A stretch of DNA of 64,000 bases from Trujillonella endophytica (GCF_900110555.1 NZ_FOEE01000017.1:1-64000); one strand, 5' to 3'; numbered from the stretch's first letter, positions 51,348 through 59,775 are shown. Made by a program: numbers and translations. The notes: generated by a model from the letters alone, not told the origin.

Positions 51348-52727
51348 ATGACCGTCGACGACGCCCTGGCCCCCGAGGCCGACCGCGCGCGGCTGCGCAT
51401 CGAGCTCGACCGCCACGGACCGGAGTACCGCACCGAGTTCGTGCGGTGGGTCGACCGCCTGCACGCCGAGGCGCCGATCGCGTGGAACGACACCCACGGC
51501 GGCTACTGGTTCGTCAACGGCAACACGGAGCTGTTCGACGTGGCCCGCCGCGCGGACGCCCTCTCCAACGACGCCGACATCTTCAACCGGCGCCGCGGCT
51601 ACGACGGGATCAGCATCCCCGCCGGCCCCAAGGAGGCCCGCGGCGGCATGATCGGCGGGTTCCTCGAGATGGACCCGCCGGTCCAGCGCTACTACCGCAA
51701 CGCGCTCAACGCCTACCTCTCGCCGGCCGCGGTCGCGCGCTGGCAGCCGGTGCTCGACGAGATCACCCGCGCGGCCCTCGACGAGGTGATCGAGACCGGC
51801 CGGATCGACTTCGTCGACGACCTGGCCAACATCGTCCCCGCGGTCTTCACGATGGCCCTGCTCGGGCTGCCGCTGGAGGACTGGGTCATCTACTGCGAGC
51901 CCGCGCACGCCGGCGTCTACACGCCGATCCACTCGCTGGACTACCCGCGGGTGCGCGAGCTCGGGATCACGATGGGCATGCGGATGTTCCAGAGCATCCA
52001 GGAGCTGAAGACCGACCCGAAGCCGGGGCTGCTGGACGCCGTCATCCGTGCCGACGTGGGTGACCACGAGAAGGACGACATGGAGATCGTCGGGATCGCC
52101 ATGCTCCTCATCGGCGGCGGTTTCGACACCACCACGGCGCTCACCGCCCACGCCCTCGAGTGGCTGTCGGAGCACCCCGACCAGCGCGAGCGGCTGATCA
52201 GCGAGTGGGACACCCTGCGCGACAGCGCCACCGAGGAGTTCCTGCGCTTCTACACCCCGGCGCAGGGCGACGGCCGCACCGTCTCCCAGGACGTCGAGAT
52301 CCACGGCGTCCACCTGCAGGAGGGCGACCGGCTCTGGCTGTCGTGGGCGATGGCCAACCGTGACGAGACGGTCTTCGAGGACCCGCACTCGGTCAGGCTC
52401 GACCGCACGGGCAACCGGCACGCCAGCTTCGGCCTCGGCGTCCACCGCTGCATCGGCTCCAACGTCGCCCGCGCGGCGTTCAAGACCATGCTGCAGGCCG
52501 TGCTGGACCGGCTGCCCGACTTCGTGTGCGACCCCGCCGGCGCCGTCCACTACGAGACGACGCAGGTGATCAACGGCATGCAGCACCTGCCGGCCACGTT
52601 CACCCCCGGGCGCCGCCTCGGCCCGGGGCTGCAGGAGACCATCGCCCGCCTGCAGCGGATCGTCGACGAGCAGCGTCTCGCCGAGCCGATCACGGTCCGC
52701 AAGGATCGGGCGCAGCTCACCACCTGA
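51348..52727 (+). CDS. cytochrome P450, copy 2 (459 aa)
   Basis: Close paralogue of copy 1, by eye about three quarters identical, with the same start (ELDRHGPEYRTEFVRWVDRL), I-helix GGGFDTTTALTAH near 255, EEFLRFYTPAQGDGR near 296, haem loop ASFGLGVHRCIGSNVARA with Cys near 367, and the same C-terminal extension. Differences gather around residues 80-105 (RRGYDGISIPAGPKEARGGM) and 190-240, near expected substrate-recognition loops. This points to two related substrates or positions, or a heteromer. It is separated from copy 1 by 157 bases including a hairpin. Confidence 0.95.
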   Translation: MTVDDALAPEADRARLRIELDRHGPEYRTEFVRWVDRLHAEAPIAWNDTHGGYWFVNGNTELFDVARRADALSNDADIFNRRRGYDGISIPAGPKEARGGMIGGFLEMDPPVQRYYRNALNAYLSPAAVARWQPVLDEITRAALDEVIETGRIDFVDDLANIVPAVFTMALLGLPLEDWVIYCEPAHAGVYTPIHSLDYPRVRELGITMGMRMFQSIQELKTDPKPGLLDAVIRADVGDHEKDDMEIVGIAMLLIGGGFDTTTALTAHALEWLSEHPDQRERLISEWDTLRDSATEEFLRFYTPAQGDGRTVSQDVEIHGVHLQEGDRLWLSWAMANRDETVFEDPHSVRLDRTGNRHASFGLGVHRCIGSNVARAAFKTMLQAVLDRLPDFVCDPAGAVHYETTQVINGMQHLPATFTPGRRLGPGLQETIARLQRIVDEQRLAEPITVRKDRAQLTT

Positions 52728-52732
52728 ACACG

Positions 52733-52772
52733 GCCCCCTGCCCCCCGTCGACCGTGGCGGGGAGCAGGGGGC
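52733..52772 (+). terminator. hairpin 1 between P450 copy 2 and ferredoxin gene
   Basis: Arms 52733-52747 and 52758-52772 form a 15-bp stem with one mismatch and a 10-base loop, starting five bases after the P450 stop. Confidence 0.6.
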
Positions 52773-52778
52773 GAGAGT

Positions 52779-52818
52779 GGTGCCGGGGGCACGGGCTGGA
52801 GCCCGAGCCCCCGGCACC
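52779..52818 (+). terminator. hairpin 2 between P450 copy 2 and ferredoxin gene
   Basis: GGTGCCGGGGGC (52779-52790) pairs with GCCCCCGGCACC (52807-52818); after one A-A mismatch the stem continues with CGGGC/GCCCG. Directly follows hairpin 1, giving a doublet. Confidence 0.55.
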
Positions 52819-52863
52819 GGCATGACGACCCCGAACCGGTACCGACCTGTTGGAGCAACTCCC

Positions 52864-53193
52864 ATGACCTACGTGATCGCCGAGCCCTGCGTCGACGTCC
52901 TCGACCGTTCCTGCGTGGACGCCTGCCCGGTCGACTGCATCTACGAGGGCGGCCGGATGGCCTTCATCCAGCCCGAGGAGTGCGTCGACTGCGGTGCCTG
53001 CGTGCAGGTGTGCCCCGTGGAGGCCATCTTCTACGAGGACGACCTGCCCGAGGAGTGGGCCGGGTACACCGCCCTCAACGCCGCCTTCTTCGCCGGCGTC
53101 GGCTCCCCGGGTGGGACGGCGAACCTGCCGAAGGGGACCGTGCCCGACCCGGCCGAGGTCACCGCCCTCCCGCAGCGGCCGGCCGAGGACTGA
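52864..53193 (+). CDS. 7Fe-type ferredoxin, FdxA-like (109 aa)
   Basis: Two Cys clusters: EPCVDVLDRSCVDACPVDCI (C-x7-C-x3-C-x3-CP type, 3Fe-4S/4Fe-4S pattern) and EECVDCGACVQVCPVEAIFY (CxxCxxCxxxCP, 4Fe-4S). The C-terminal 40 residues are Gly/Pro-rich, as in actinobacterial FdxA. Low-potential electron carrier, possibly for KorAB or the P450 system. ATG 52864 has GGAG nine bases ahead; longer in-frame starts run through hairpin 2 and are rejected. Confidence 0.93.
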   Translation: MTYVIAEPCVDVLDRSCVDACPVDCIYEGGRMAFIQPEECVDCGACVQVCPVEAIFYEDDLPEEWAGYTALNAAFFAGVGSPGGTANLPKGTVPDPAEVTALPQRPAED

Positions 53194-53274
53194 CCTCCCC
53201 GCTCCGCCGACCGTTCTCCCCAGCCACACCCCGGCGCCCCGCCGACGCGGCGCCACGACCCGAGAGAAGGACAC

Positions 53275-54936
53275 GTGACCCAGCCCCTGCCGTTGGTCCT
53301 GCCGTGGACCGAGTGGTACTGGACGTCGGGTGCCGACGGGAAGCTGCGCGTCCAGGGCTGCTCGTCCTGCGACGCGCTGATCCACCCGAGCAAGCCGATC
53401 TGTCACCTGTGCGGGAGCCGTGACCTCGCCGTCCGCGAGCTCTCCGGTCGCGGCACGCTCTTCGGGTTCACGATCAACCACCACTTCCCCTTCCCGGGCG
53501 TGACCAACCCGTTCGCCGTCGCCCAGGTGGCGCTCGAGGAGGACCCCCGCGTCAAGCTGACGACCCGGGTCGTGGAGGCCGAGCCGGACACGCTGCGCCT
53601 CGGCATGGCCATGGAGGTCGTCTTCGAACAGGTCGACGACGTCTGGCTGCCGCTGTTCCGGCCGTCGGCGCAGCAGCCGGCCGAGCCGGCGCCGCTGCCC
53701 GAGGACGAAGAGCCCGTCGAGCGGATCCGGACGCTGGTCCGCCCCCGGCTCGGCACCCGCAAGTTCGAGGACGACGCCGTCCTCTCCGGGGTCGGTGCCT
53801 CGAAGGTCGGCCGCCGGCAGATGGTCGACCCGCTGTCGCTGACCGTCGACGCCTGCCAGGCGGCGGTGGCCGACGCCGGTCTCACCATGGCCGACATCGA
53901 CGGCCTGTCCACCTACCCGGGCGGCGGGGTGGAGAGCGGCTTCAGCGAGGGCGGCGTGACCGCCCTCGAGGCGGCGCTGCGCATCCGCCCCACCTGGTAC
54001 AACGGCGGCGGCGAGACCTTCGGCCCGGGCGGGTCGGTCATCGCGGCGATGCTCGCCGTCTCGGCCGGGCTGGCCCGGCACGTGCTGTGCTTCCGGACGC
54101 TGTGGCAGTCCAGCCAGGAGACCCTCGCGCGGCAGGGCTACTTCGGCGGTGGCGGCCGCATGCGCATCGGCGGGGACATGGGCTGGGGGATGCCGTTCGG
54201 CGCGACCTCGGCGGCGCACCTGCTCGCCCAGACCGCGAACCGGTACATGCACAAGTACGGCGCCACCCGCGAGACGCTCGGCTGGATCGCGCTCAACCAG
54301 CGCGCCAACGCCGCGCTCAACCCCACCGCCGTCTACCGCGACCCGATGACGATGGACGACTACCTGGGTGCCCGCATGGTCACGACGCCGTTCGGGCTCT
54401 ACGACAACGACGTGCCCATCGACGGGTCCATCGCGGTGATCGTGTCCGCCGCCGACGCGGTCGGTGACCTGGCCAAGCCGCCGGTGCGCATCGAGGCCGT
54501 CGGCACGCAGCTCATCGAGCGGATGGAGTGGGACCAGAGCACCTCCACCCACGAGCCCCAGGTGTTCGGCCCGGCGGCGCACATGTGGACCCGCACGGAC
54601 CTGCGCCCCGACGACGTCGACGTCGCTTTGCTCTACGACGGCTTCAGCTTCAACTGCCTGTCGTGGCTGGAGGGGCTCGGTTTCTGCGGCGTCGGCGAGG
54701 CGAAGGACTTCCTCGACGGCGGCAAGAACATCGCCCGGGACGGCGTCCTCCCGCTGAACACCAACGGCGGTCAGCTGTCGCACGGCCGCACCCACGGGAT
54801 GGGCCTGGTCCAGGAGGCGGTCCTGCAGCTGCGCAAGGAGGCCGGCGACCGGCAGGTCCACGGCGCCCGCACCGCGGTGGTCAGCAGCGGCGGTCTGACG
54901 CCCAGCGGCGTGCTGCTGCTGCGTACGGACTCCTGA
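53275..54936 (+). CDS. DUF35 (Zn-ribbon/OB)-thiolase-fold fusion, Ltp2-like aldolase candidate (553 aa)
   Basis: Residues about 1-130 are a DUF35 unit: rubredoxin-like zinc ribbon (CSSCDALIHPSKPICHLCGS, four Cys) and an OB-fold (GRGTLFGFTINHHFPFPGV). An acidic linker (EPAPLPEDEEPVERI) leads into a thiolase fold from about 155 (GVGASKVGRR, DPLSLTVDACQAAVADAG, GGQLSHGRTHGMGLVQEAVL). The position of the thiolase nucleophile Cys is occupied by WYNGGGETFGPGGSVIAA, without Cys. That is the hallmark of Ltp2-type retro-aldolases, which need a separate DUF35 partner (ChsH2). Here both are one chain. It probably cleaves a beta-hydroxyacyl-CoA; acyl-carrier or lipid-transfer roles remain possible. GTG start. 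Confidence 0.88.
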   Translation: MTQPLPLVLPWTEWYWTSGADGKLRVQGCSSCDALIHPSKPICHLCGSRDLAVRELSGRGTLFGFTINHHFPFPGVTNPFAVAQVALEEDPRVKLTTRVVEAEPDTLRLGMAMEVVFEQVDDVWLPLFRPSAQQPAEPAPLPEDEEPVERIRTLVRPRLGTRKFEDDAVLSGVGASKVGRRQMVDPLSLTVDACQAAVADAGLTMADIDGLSTYPGGGVESGFSEGGVTALEAALRIRPTWYNGGGETFGPGGSVIAAMLAVSAGLARHVLCFRTLWQSSQETLARQGYFGGGGRMRIGGDMGWGMPFGATSAAHLLAQTANRYMHKYGATRETLGWIALNQRANAALNPTAVYRDPMTMDDYLGARMVTTPFGLYDNDVPIDGSIAVIVSAADAVGDLAKPPVRIEAVGTQLIERMEWDQSTSTHEPQVFGPAAHMWTRTDLRPDDVDVALLYDGFSFNCLSWLEGLGFCGVGEAKDFLDGGKNIARDGVLPLNTNGGQLSHGRTHGMGLVQEAVLQLRKEAGDRQVHGARTAVVSSGGLTPSGVLLLRTDS

Positions 54937-54942
54937 GCCGAC

Positions 54943-54977
54943 GGTGTCCCCGGGCCGCCCGGCGGCCCGGGGACACC
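54943..54977 (+). terminator. terminator hairpin
   Basis: GGTGTCCCCGGGCCGCC (54943-54959) and its exact complement at 54961-54977; the top opens to form the loop. Seven bases after the stop of the fusion gene. Confidence 0.75.
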
Positions 54978-55047
54978 CTCGACCCGAGGCGCGGGCGGCC
55001 GTATGCTGCCTGATGTTGTGATGCCTTTAGAAACATGGATGGGTGGC

Positions 55048-56499
55048 ATGGCGGACGACGGGGAGACGCTCTTCATCGACGGGAAGTGGCTCCCGGCCGA
55101 CGACGGGCGGACGTTCGACGTCACCGACCCCAGCAACGGGCGGGTGATCGGCCGGGCCGCGGACGCGGGCGCGGCCGAGACCGACCGCGCGATCGCCGCG
55201 GCCGACGCGGCGTTCGTCTCGTGGAGCCGCACCACGGCCTACCAGCGCGCCGAGGTGCTCTGGACGGCCCACCGCCTGATGACCGAGCGGGCGGAGGAGC
55301 TCGCCGCGCTGATGACCGCCGAGCAGGGCAAGCCGCTCAAGGCGGCCCGCAACGAGGTGCGCTACGCCGCGGACTTCCTCAGCTGGTTCGCCGAGGAGGC
55401 CAAGCGGGTCTACGGCAGCACCATCCCGTCGTCCCGCCCCGAGCAGCGGCTGTCGGTGCTGCGCCAGCCCGTCGGCGTGGTCGCGGGCATAACGCCGTGG
55501 AACTACCCGATCTCGATGATCACGCGGAAGGTCGCCCCCGCGGTCGCCGCCGGCTGCACGATCGTGCTCAAGCCGGCCGAGCAGACCCCGCTGTGCGCCG
55601 TCGCCGTCTTCGAGATCCTCGCCGAGGCGGGCCTGCCTGCCGGCGTCGCGAACCTGGTGACGACGAACCGTCCGGAGTCCGTCGGCGACCGCCTGCTGGA
55701 CTCGCCGGTGGTGCGCAAGCTGACCTTCACCGGCTCCACCGAGGTGGGGAAGGCGCTCGCCGCCCGCGCCGCGGCGACCATGAAGCGCGTCTCCATGGAG
55801 CTCGGCGGCCACGCCCCGATGATCGTGTTCGACGACGCCGACCCGGTGCACGCGGCCAAGGGCGCCGCACTGGTGAAGTTCCTCAACACCGGTCAGGCGT
55901 GCATCAGCCCGAACCGCATCTACGTGCAGCGCGGCATCTTCGACACCTTCGCCGCCGCCCTCGTGGACCGCGTGGCCACGCTCAAGGTCGGCGCCGGCAC
56001 CGAGCCCGGCGTGGGCATCGGCCCCCTGGTCGACGAGGCCGCGGTGGCGAAGGTCGAGCGGCAGGTCGACGACGCCGTCGGCAAGGGCGCGCGCCTTCTC
56101 TCGGGCGGCGGCCGGCTGGCCGAGGGCGATCTGGCCGCCGGCCGGTTCTTCGCCCCGACCGTGGTCGCCGACGTCGACGAGTCGATGGTCATCTACCGCG
56201 AGGAGACCTTCGGCCCGGTCGCGGCGCTCATCCCGTTCGACGACGAGGACGAGGTCCTGCAGCGGGCGAACGACACCGAGTACGGGCTGGCCTCGTACGT
56301 CTACACCAACGACCTCGGCCGTGCGGTCCGGGTGTCGGAGGCGCTGCGCTTCGGCATCGTCGGCGTCAACGACATCAATCCGACGGCCGCGGCCGCGCCC
56401 TTCGGCGGGGTCGGGGCCAGTGGCCTCGGCCGCGAGGGCGGGGCCGAGGGCATCGACGAGTACCTCGACGTCAAGCTCGTGGGGCTCGTCGTCCCCTGA
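55048..56499 (+). CDS. NAD(P)-dependent aldehyde dehydrogenase, semialdehyde type (about 483 aa)
   Basis: ALDH of the succinate-semialdehyde/lactaldehyde group: TAEQGKPLKAARNEVRYAA, ITPWNYPISMITRKVAPAVA, catalytic Glu in SMELGGHAPMIVFDDAD, nucleophile in FLNTGQACISPNRIYVQ (Cys), then EETFGPVAALIPFDDEDE and FGGVGASGLGREGGAEGIDE. In-frame starts exist at 55003, 55021, 55039 and 55048; 55048 gives the conserved beginning and no site is strong, so the start is uncertain. A TATGCT at 55002-55007 in an AT-rich patch may be the -10 box of its own promoter. Confidence 0.93.
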   Translation: MADDGETLFIDGKWLPADDGRTFDVTDPSNGRVIGRAADAGAAETDRAIAAADAAFVSWSRTTAYQRAEVLWTAHRLMTERAEELAALMTAEQGKPLKAARNEVRYAADFLSWFAEEAKRVYGSTIPSSRPEQRLSVLRQPVGVVAGITPWNYPISMITRKVAPAVAAGCTIVLKPAEQTPLCAVAVFEILAEAGLPAGVANLVTTNRPESVGDRLLDSPVVRKLTFTGSTEVGKALAARAAATMKRVSMELGGHAPMIVFDDADPVHAAKGAALVKFLNTGQACISPNRIYVQRGIFDTFAAALVDRVATLKVGAGTEPGVGIGPLVDEAAVAKVERQVDDAVGKGARLLSGGGRLAEGDLAAGRFFAPTVVADVDESMVIYREETFGPVAALIPFDDEDEVLQRANDTEYGLASYVYTNDLGRAVRVSEALRFGIVGVNDINPTAAAAPFGGVGASGLGREGGAEGIDEYLDVKLVGLVVP

Positions 56500-56610
56500 A
56501 GGGGCACCCTGGGAACCCAGGGACACAGACCGGCGTCCTGGACGTCGCCCGGCGGCGCCGACCGCGAGTCCGCCGCCGGGACAGTCGTACACATCGAACG
56601 AGGAGTGGAT

Positions 56611-56919
56611 ATGAAGCTCAAGGTCGGACAGACGCTGACCAGTGCGGTCGACGCGACGTCGCTGGTGGTCGTGCGGGCGCCGGAGGGCGACGTGGACGTG
56701 ACCTGTGGTGGCGCGCCGATGACCGCGCCGGGGGAGACCGCGGCCGCCGGTGCCACCGCGGAGGGCGAGGCCGGCAACGGCGTCCTCATGGGCAAGCGCT
56801 ACGCGGACGAGGCCCTGGGCCTCGAGCTGCTGTGCGTGAAGCCCGGCGACTACGCCGTCGCCGTGAACGGCACGCAGCTGGCGCAGAAGAGCGCCCAGCC
56901 GCTGCCCGCCTCGGACTGA
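56611..56919 (+). CDS. small conserved hypothetical protein (102 aa)
   Basis: Begins MKLKVGQTLTSAVDATSLVV and continues with RAPEGDVDVTCGGAPM, an Ala/Thr/Gly linker, then GVLMGKRYADEALGLELLCV and SAQPLPASD. Predicted beta-rich and cytosolic; two Cys (TCGGA and LLCVK) could bind metal or form a disulfide. I recall similar short proteins near actinobacterial catabolic P450 clusters but know no function. ATG 56611 has GAGGAG six bases ahead. Located between ALDH 2 and DoxX, so it may belong to the same pathway. Confidence 0.75.
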   Translation: MKLKVGQTLTSAVDATSLVVVRAPEGDVDVTCGGAPMTAPGETAAAGATAEGEAGNGVLMGKRYADEALGLELLCVKPGDYAVAVNGTQLAQKSAQPLPASD

Positions 56920-56925
56920 CCGCCA

Positions 56926-56953
56926 GGGGGCGGGGCCGCGCGGCCCCGCCCCC
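56926..56953 (+). terminator. terminator hairpin
   Basis: A perfect 28-base palindrome of Gs and Cs (arms GGGGGCGGGGCCG and CGGCCCCGCCCCC) seven bases after the stop. A second, weaker hairpin (GGATCCC arms) follows near 56959-56992. Confidence 0.7.
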
Positions 56954-57055
56954 GGCAGCGGATCCCTCGGCGCACGGCGCCGGGGGATCCGGCGCACCCC
57001 ACGAGAGTTCACGGTCGGCCGCCGGCGGCGGTCGGCCCCCAGAAGGGAGAGTCCG

Positions 57056-57589
57056 GTGGCCCGGAAGGCACGGACAGACACGGGCAGCTCGGGCGTCGGC
57101 GTGGCCCGGTTCCTGCTGCGCACCGCGGTGGGCGGCACCATGATCGCCCACGGCGTGAAGCACGGCCGCTCGCTCAAGGGAACCGCCGGCTGGTTCGGCT
57201 CCATCGGCTTCAAGCAGCCGATGCTGCAGGCACGGACCAGCGCCGTCGTGGAGATCGGGTCCGGTGCCGCGCTGATCGCGGGTGCGGCCACCCCGCTCGC
57301 GGCGTCCGCGGTCGTCGGCACCCTCGCCGTCGCCGCGCGGTCGGTGCACATCCCCAACGGCTTCTTCATCAACGCCGAGGGCTGGGAGTACGTCGCCAAC
57401 CTCTCGGTCGCCTCGGTCGCGCTGGCGGCGCTGGGCCCCGGCGGCTGGAGCGTGGACCGCGCCCTGGGCACCGACCGGTTCTCCGGCCCGCGGGCCGCGC
57501 TGTTCGTCGCGGGCCTCGGCCTCGGCGGCGCGGCGGCCCAGCTGGCCACCTTCTGGACCAAGCCGGCGCCGAAGCCCGTCGCGGGCTGA
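57056..57589 (+). CDS. DoxX family membrane protein (177 aa)
   Basis: Four hydrophobic segments: FLLRTAVGGTMIAHGVKHGR, the block around SAALIAGAATPLAASAVVGTLA-like residues 65-95, VASVALAALGPGG, and AALFVAGLGLGGAAAQLAT. The DoxX motif GWFGSIGFKQPMLQARTSAV is clear. DoxX proteins are thiol- or quinone-linked membrane redox proteins; the electron partner is unknown. GTG start after AGAAGGGAGA; 12 bases before the ferredoxin reductase gene, which suggests a shared redox task. Confidence 0.85.
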   Translation: MARKARTDTGSSGVGVARFLLRTAVGGTMIAHGVKHGRSLKGTAGWFGSIGFKQPMLQARTSAVVEIGSGAALIAGAATPLAASAVVGTLAVAARSVHIPNGFFINAEGWEYVANLSVASVALAALGPGGWSVDRALGTDRFSGPRAALFVAGLGLGGAAAQLATFWTKPAPKPVAG

Positions 57590-57601
57590 GCGGAGGACAC
57601 C

Positions 57602-58816
57602 GTGAGCCAGATCCCGGAGCACGTCGTCGTCGTCGGTGCGGGGCTGGGCGGTCTGCGGACCGTCGAGCAGCTGCGTTCCCGCGGCCACACCGGGCGCATC
57701 ACCCTCATCGGCGCCGAGGTGCACCCGCCCTACGACCGGCCGCCGCTGTCCAAGCAGATCCTCAACGGCACCTGGGAGCCGGCCAAGGCCACGTTCCGGG
57801 ACCTCGAGGGGCTGGCCGAGCTCGACGTCACCACGGTCTTCGGCAAGCGCGCCGTCGGCCTCGACGGCACCACCGTGCAGCTCGAGGACGGCACCGCGGT
57901 GAGCGGCGACGTCGTCGTCCTGGCGACCGGCGTCACCGCGCGCACCCTTCCCGGGCAGCCGGCCGGGGTCGTCACCCTGCGGACGCTCGACGACGCGATC
58001 GCCCTGCGCGGGGCCTTCGACTCGCTGTCGTCGCTGCTCATCGTGGGCGCCGGCTTCATCGGTGCCGAGGTCGCCTGCGCGGCCCACGCCCGCGGGGTGC
58101 AGGTGACCGTGCTCGAGGCGCTCCCCGTTCCGGTCGAGCGGGCGCTCGGGCGTGAGGTCGGCGCGCTGGCCGCCCGCCTGTTCACCGAGGGCGGCATCGA
58201 CCTGCGCTGCGACACGCGGATCACCCGCTTCGTGGACGAGCGCACGGTCGAGCTCTCCGACGGGTCGACCCTCGGCGCGGACCTGGTGCTGGTCGGCATC
58301 GGGTCGCTGCCGGACGTGGACTGGCTGGCGTCGTCGGGCTTCGACACGACGAACGGGGTCGCCTGCGACGCCTCCGGACGGGTCGTCGGCACCAGCGGGG
58401 TGTGGGCCCTCGGGGACATCGCCTCCTGGTGGGACGAGTCCCGGGGCCGCCACCACCGCAACGAGCACTGGACCACGACGGTGGACCAGTCCTCCATCGT
58501 GGCCAGCGACATCCTCGGCACAGAGCCGCCCGCCGCCACGGTGCCGTACGTGTGGTCCGACCAGTTCGGCATGAAGGTGCAGACCTTCGGGCGCACCGAC
58601 CTCGCCGACGAGGTCGCCCAGCTGCACGGCACGGGGATGGACGGCGGTCCCGTGAAGGGCACCGTCGTCGGCTACTTCGCCGGTGGCGTGCTGGTCGGGG
58701 TCGTCGGCTTCGGCGCGCCGGCCAAGCTGGTGCGCTACCGCGCGATGATCGCCGAGGGGGCCGCCCGGGACGCCGTCCTGGCCCAGTCCGACGCCGGGTC
58801 CGCGGTCGGCGGCTGA
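57602..58816 (+). CDS. NAD(P)H-dependent ferredoxin/rubredoxin-type reductase (404 aa)
   Basis: Two-dinucleotide-fold flavoprotein: FAD motif VVVGAGLGGLRTVEQL, PPYDRPPLSKQILNGTWEP, NAD motif LIVGAGFIGAEVACAAHA, second FAD motif VWALGDIASWWDE, and a C-terminal reductase domain (VWSDQFGMKVQTFGRTD). It matches P450-system ferredoxin reductases, so P450s, ferredoxins and reductase are all in this region, giving a complete class I chain. GTG start. Confidence 0.94.
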   Translation: MSQIPEHVVVVGAGLGGLRTVEQLRSRGHTGRITLIGAEVHPPYDRPPLSKQILNGTWEPAKATFRDLEGLAELDVTTVFGKRAVGLDGTTVQLEDGTAVSGDVVVLATGVTARTLPGQPAGVVTLRTLDDAIALRGAFDSLSSLLIVGAGFIGAEVACAAHARGVQVTVLEALPVPVERALGREVGALAARLFTEGGIDLRCDTRITRFVDERTVELSDGSTLGADLVLVGIGSLPDVDWLASSGFDTTNGVACDASGRVVGTSGVWALGDIASWWDESRGRHHRNEHWTTTVDQSSIVASDILGTEPPAATVPYVWSDQFGMKVQTFGRTDLADEVAQLHGTGMDGGPVKGTVVGYFAGGVLVGVVGFGAPAKLVRYRAMIAEGAARDAVLAQSDAGSAVGG

Positions 58817-58841
58817 CCGGACCCACCGCTCCACCCGACGC

Positions 58842-58887
58842 GCACGCTCGCCGCGGGCCCCGACCTCCGGGCCCGCGGCGAGCGTGC
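58842..58887 (+). terminator. terminator hairpin
   Basis: A perfect 19-bp stem (arms 58842-58860 and 58869-58887) and an 8-base loop, the longest perfect stem in the window; after the reductase gene. Confidence 0.8.
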
Positions 58888-58946
58888 CGTCTCAGCACGT
58901 ACTCCGACCGGACCGTCCGCCGGAGCCTCCACGACAGGAGATCTGC

Positions 58947-59759
58947 ATGACCGCGAACAGGCTCGCCGGCAAGGTCGCGCTCATCACGGGCGCGGCCCGT
59001 GGCCAGGGCCGGGCGGAGGCCGTCCGGCTGGCCGCCGAGGGCGCCGACATCATCGCCCTGGACAACTGCGTCACCGCCGGGACCACCGACTACGCCGGTC
59101 CGACCGAGGAGGACCTGGCCGAGACCGTGAAGCTGGTCGAGGCGCAGGACCGGCGGATCCTGGCCCGCAAGGCCGACATCCGGGACTTCGCGGCGCTGCA
59201 GGCGCTGGTGAAGGACGGCGTGGAGGAGTTCGGCCGGCTCGACGTGGTGGTGGCCAACGCCGGCATCTGCTCGGGCAACTGGTCGTGGGAGATCCCGGTC
59301 GAGCAGTGGCAGGAGACCATCGACGTCAACCTGACCGGCACCTTCTACACGATGAAGGCCACCATCCCGACGCTGATCGAGCAGGGCACCGGCGGGTCGA
59401 TCATCATCACCAGCTCGGTCGCCGGGCTGCGCGGGCACCCGTTCCTGGCCCACTACGCGGCCAGCAAGCACGGCGTCGTCGGCATGGCGAAGTCCATGGC
59501 CGTCGAGCTCGGGCAGTACAACATCCGGGTCAACACGATCCACCCGCACGGCGTCGCGACCGGGATGCAGCCCGGGCGGATGGGCGAGCTCATCGTGGAG
59601 AACGCCGCCACCCTCGGGCCGATCTTCATGCAGACCCTGCCCGACCCCATCTCGCAGCCGGAGGACATCGCGGCCGTGGTCGCCTTCCTCGCCTCCGACG
59701 ACTCCCACCACATGACCGGCGTCCAGCTGCCGGTCGACCTGGGCACGCTGCTGCGCTGA
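58947..59759 (+). CDS. mycofactocin-coupled SDR family oxidoreductase (270 aa)
   Basis: Second SDR of the mycofactocin-associated type: VALITGAARGQGRAEAVRLA, the post-strand-2 insert (DNCVTAGTTDYAGPTEEDLA), VVVANAGICSGNW, IIITSSVAGLRG and catalytic HYAASKHG (Tyr-x3-Lys). Similar in layout to the SDR at 48705 but only moderately so in the active-site loops, suggesting a second alcohol step. ATG 58947 has AGGAG seven bases ahead; the 21 upstream codons of the frame are non-coding. Confidence 0.92.
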   Translation: MTANRLAGKVALITGAARGQGRAEAVRLAAEGADIIALDNCVTAGTTDYAGPTEEDLAETVKLVEAQDRRILARKADIRDFAALQALVKDGVEEFGRLDVVVANAGICSGNWSWEIPVEQWQETIDVNLTGTFYTMKATIPTLIEQGTGGSIIITSSVAGLRGHPFLAHYAASKHGVVGMAKSMAVELGQYNIRVNTIHPHGVATGMQPGRMGELIVENAATLGPIFMQTLPDPISQPEDIAAVVAFLASDDSHHMTGVQLPVDLGTLLR

Positions 59760-59775
59760 TCCGGCGCAGGACGCA

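Noticed and set aside
49585-52727. P450 tandem as an assembly duplication artefact
   Set aside because: The copies differ at many positions spread over the whole length and have different flanking sequence, so they are genuine paralogues.
52777-52863. N-terminal extension of the 7Fe ferredoxin (MVPGARAGAR...)
   Set aside because: The extension is encoded by hairpin 2 and has no ribosome site; ATG 52864 matches known FdxA starts.
53275-54936. Annotation of the DUF35-thiolase chain as an ordinary acetyl-CoA C-acyltransferase
   Set aside because: The expected nucleophile region has no Cys and the N-terminal zinc ribbon is not part of classical thiolases.
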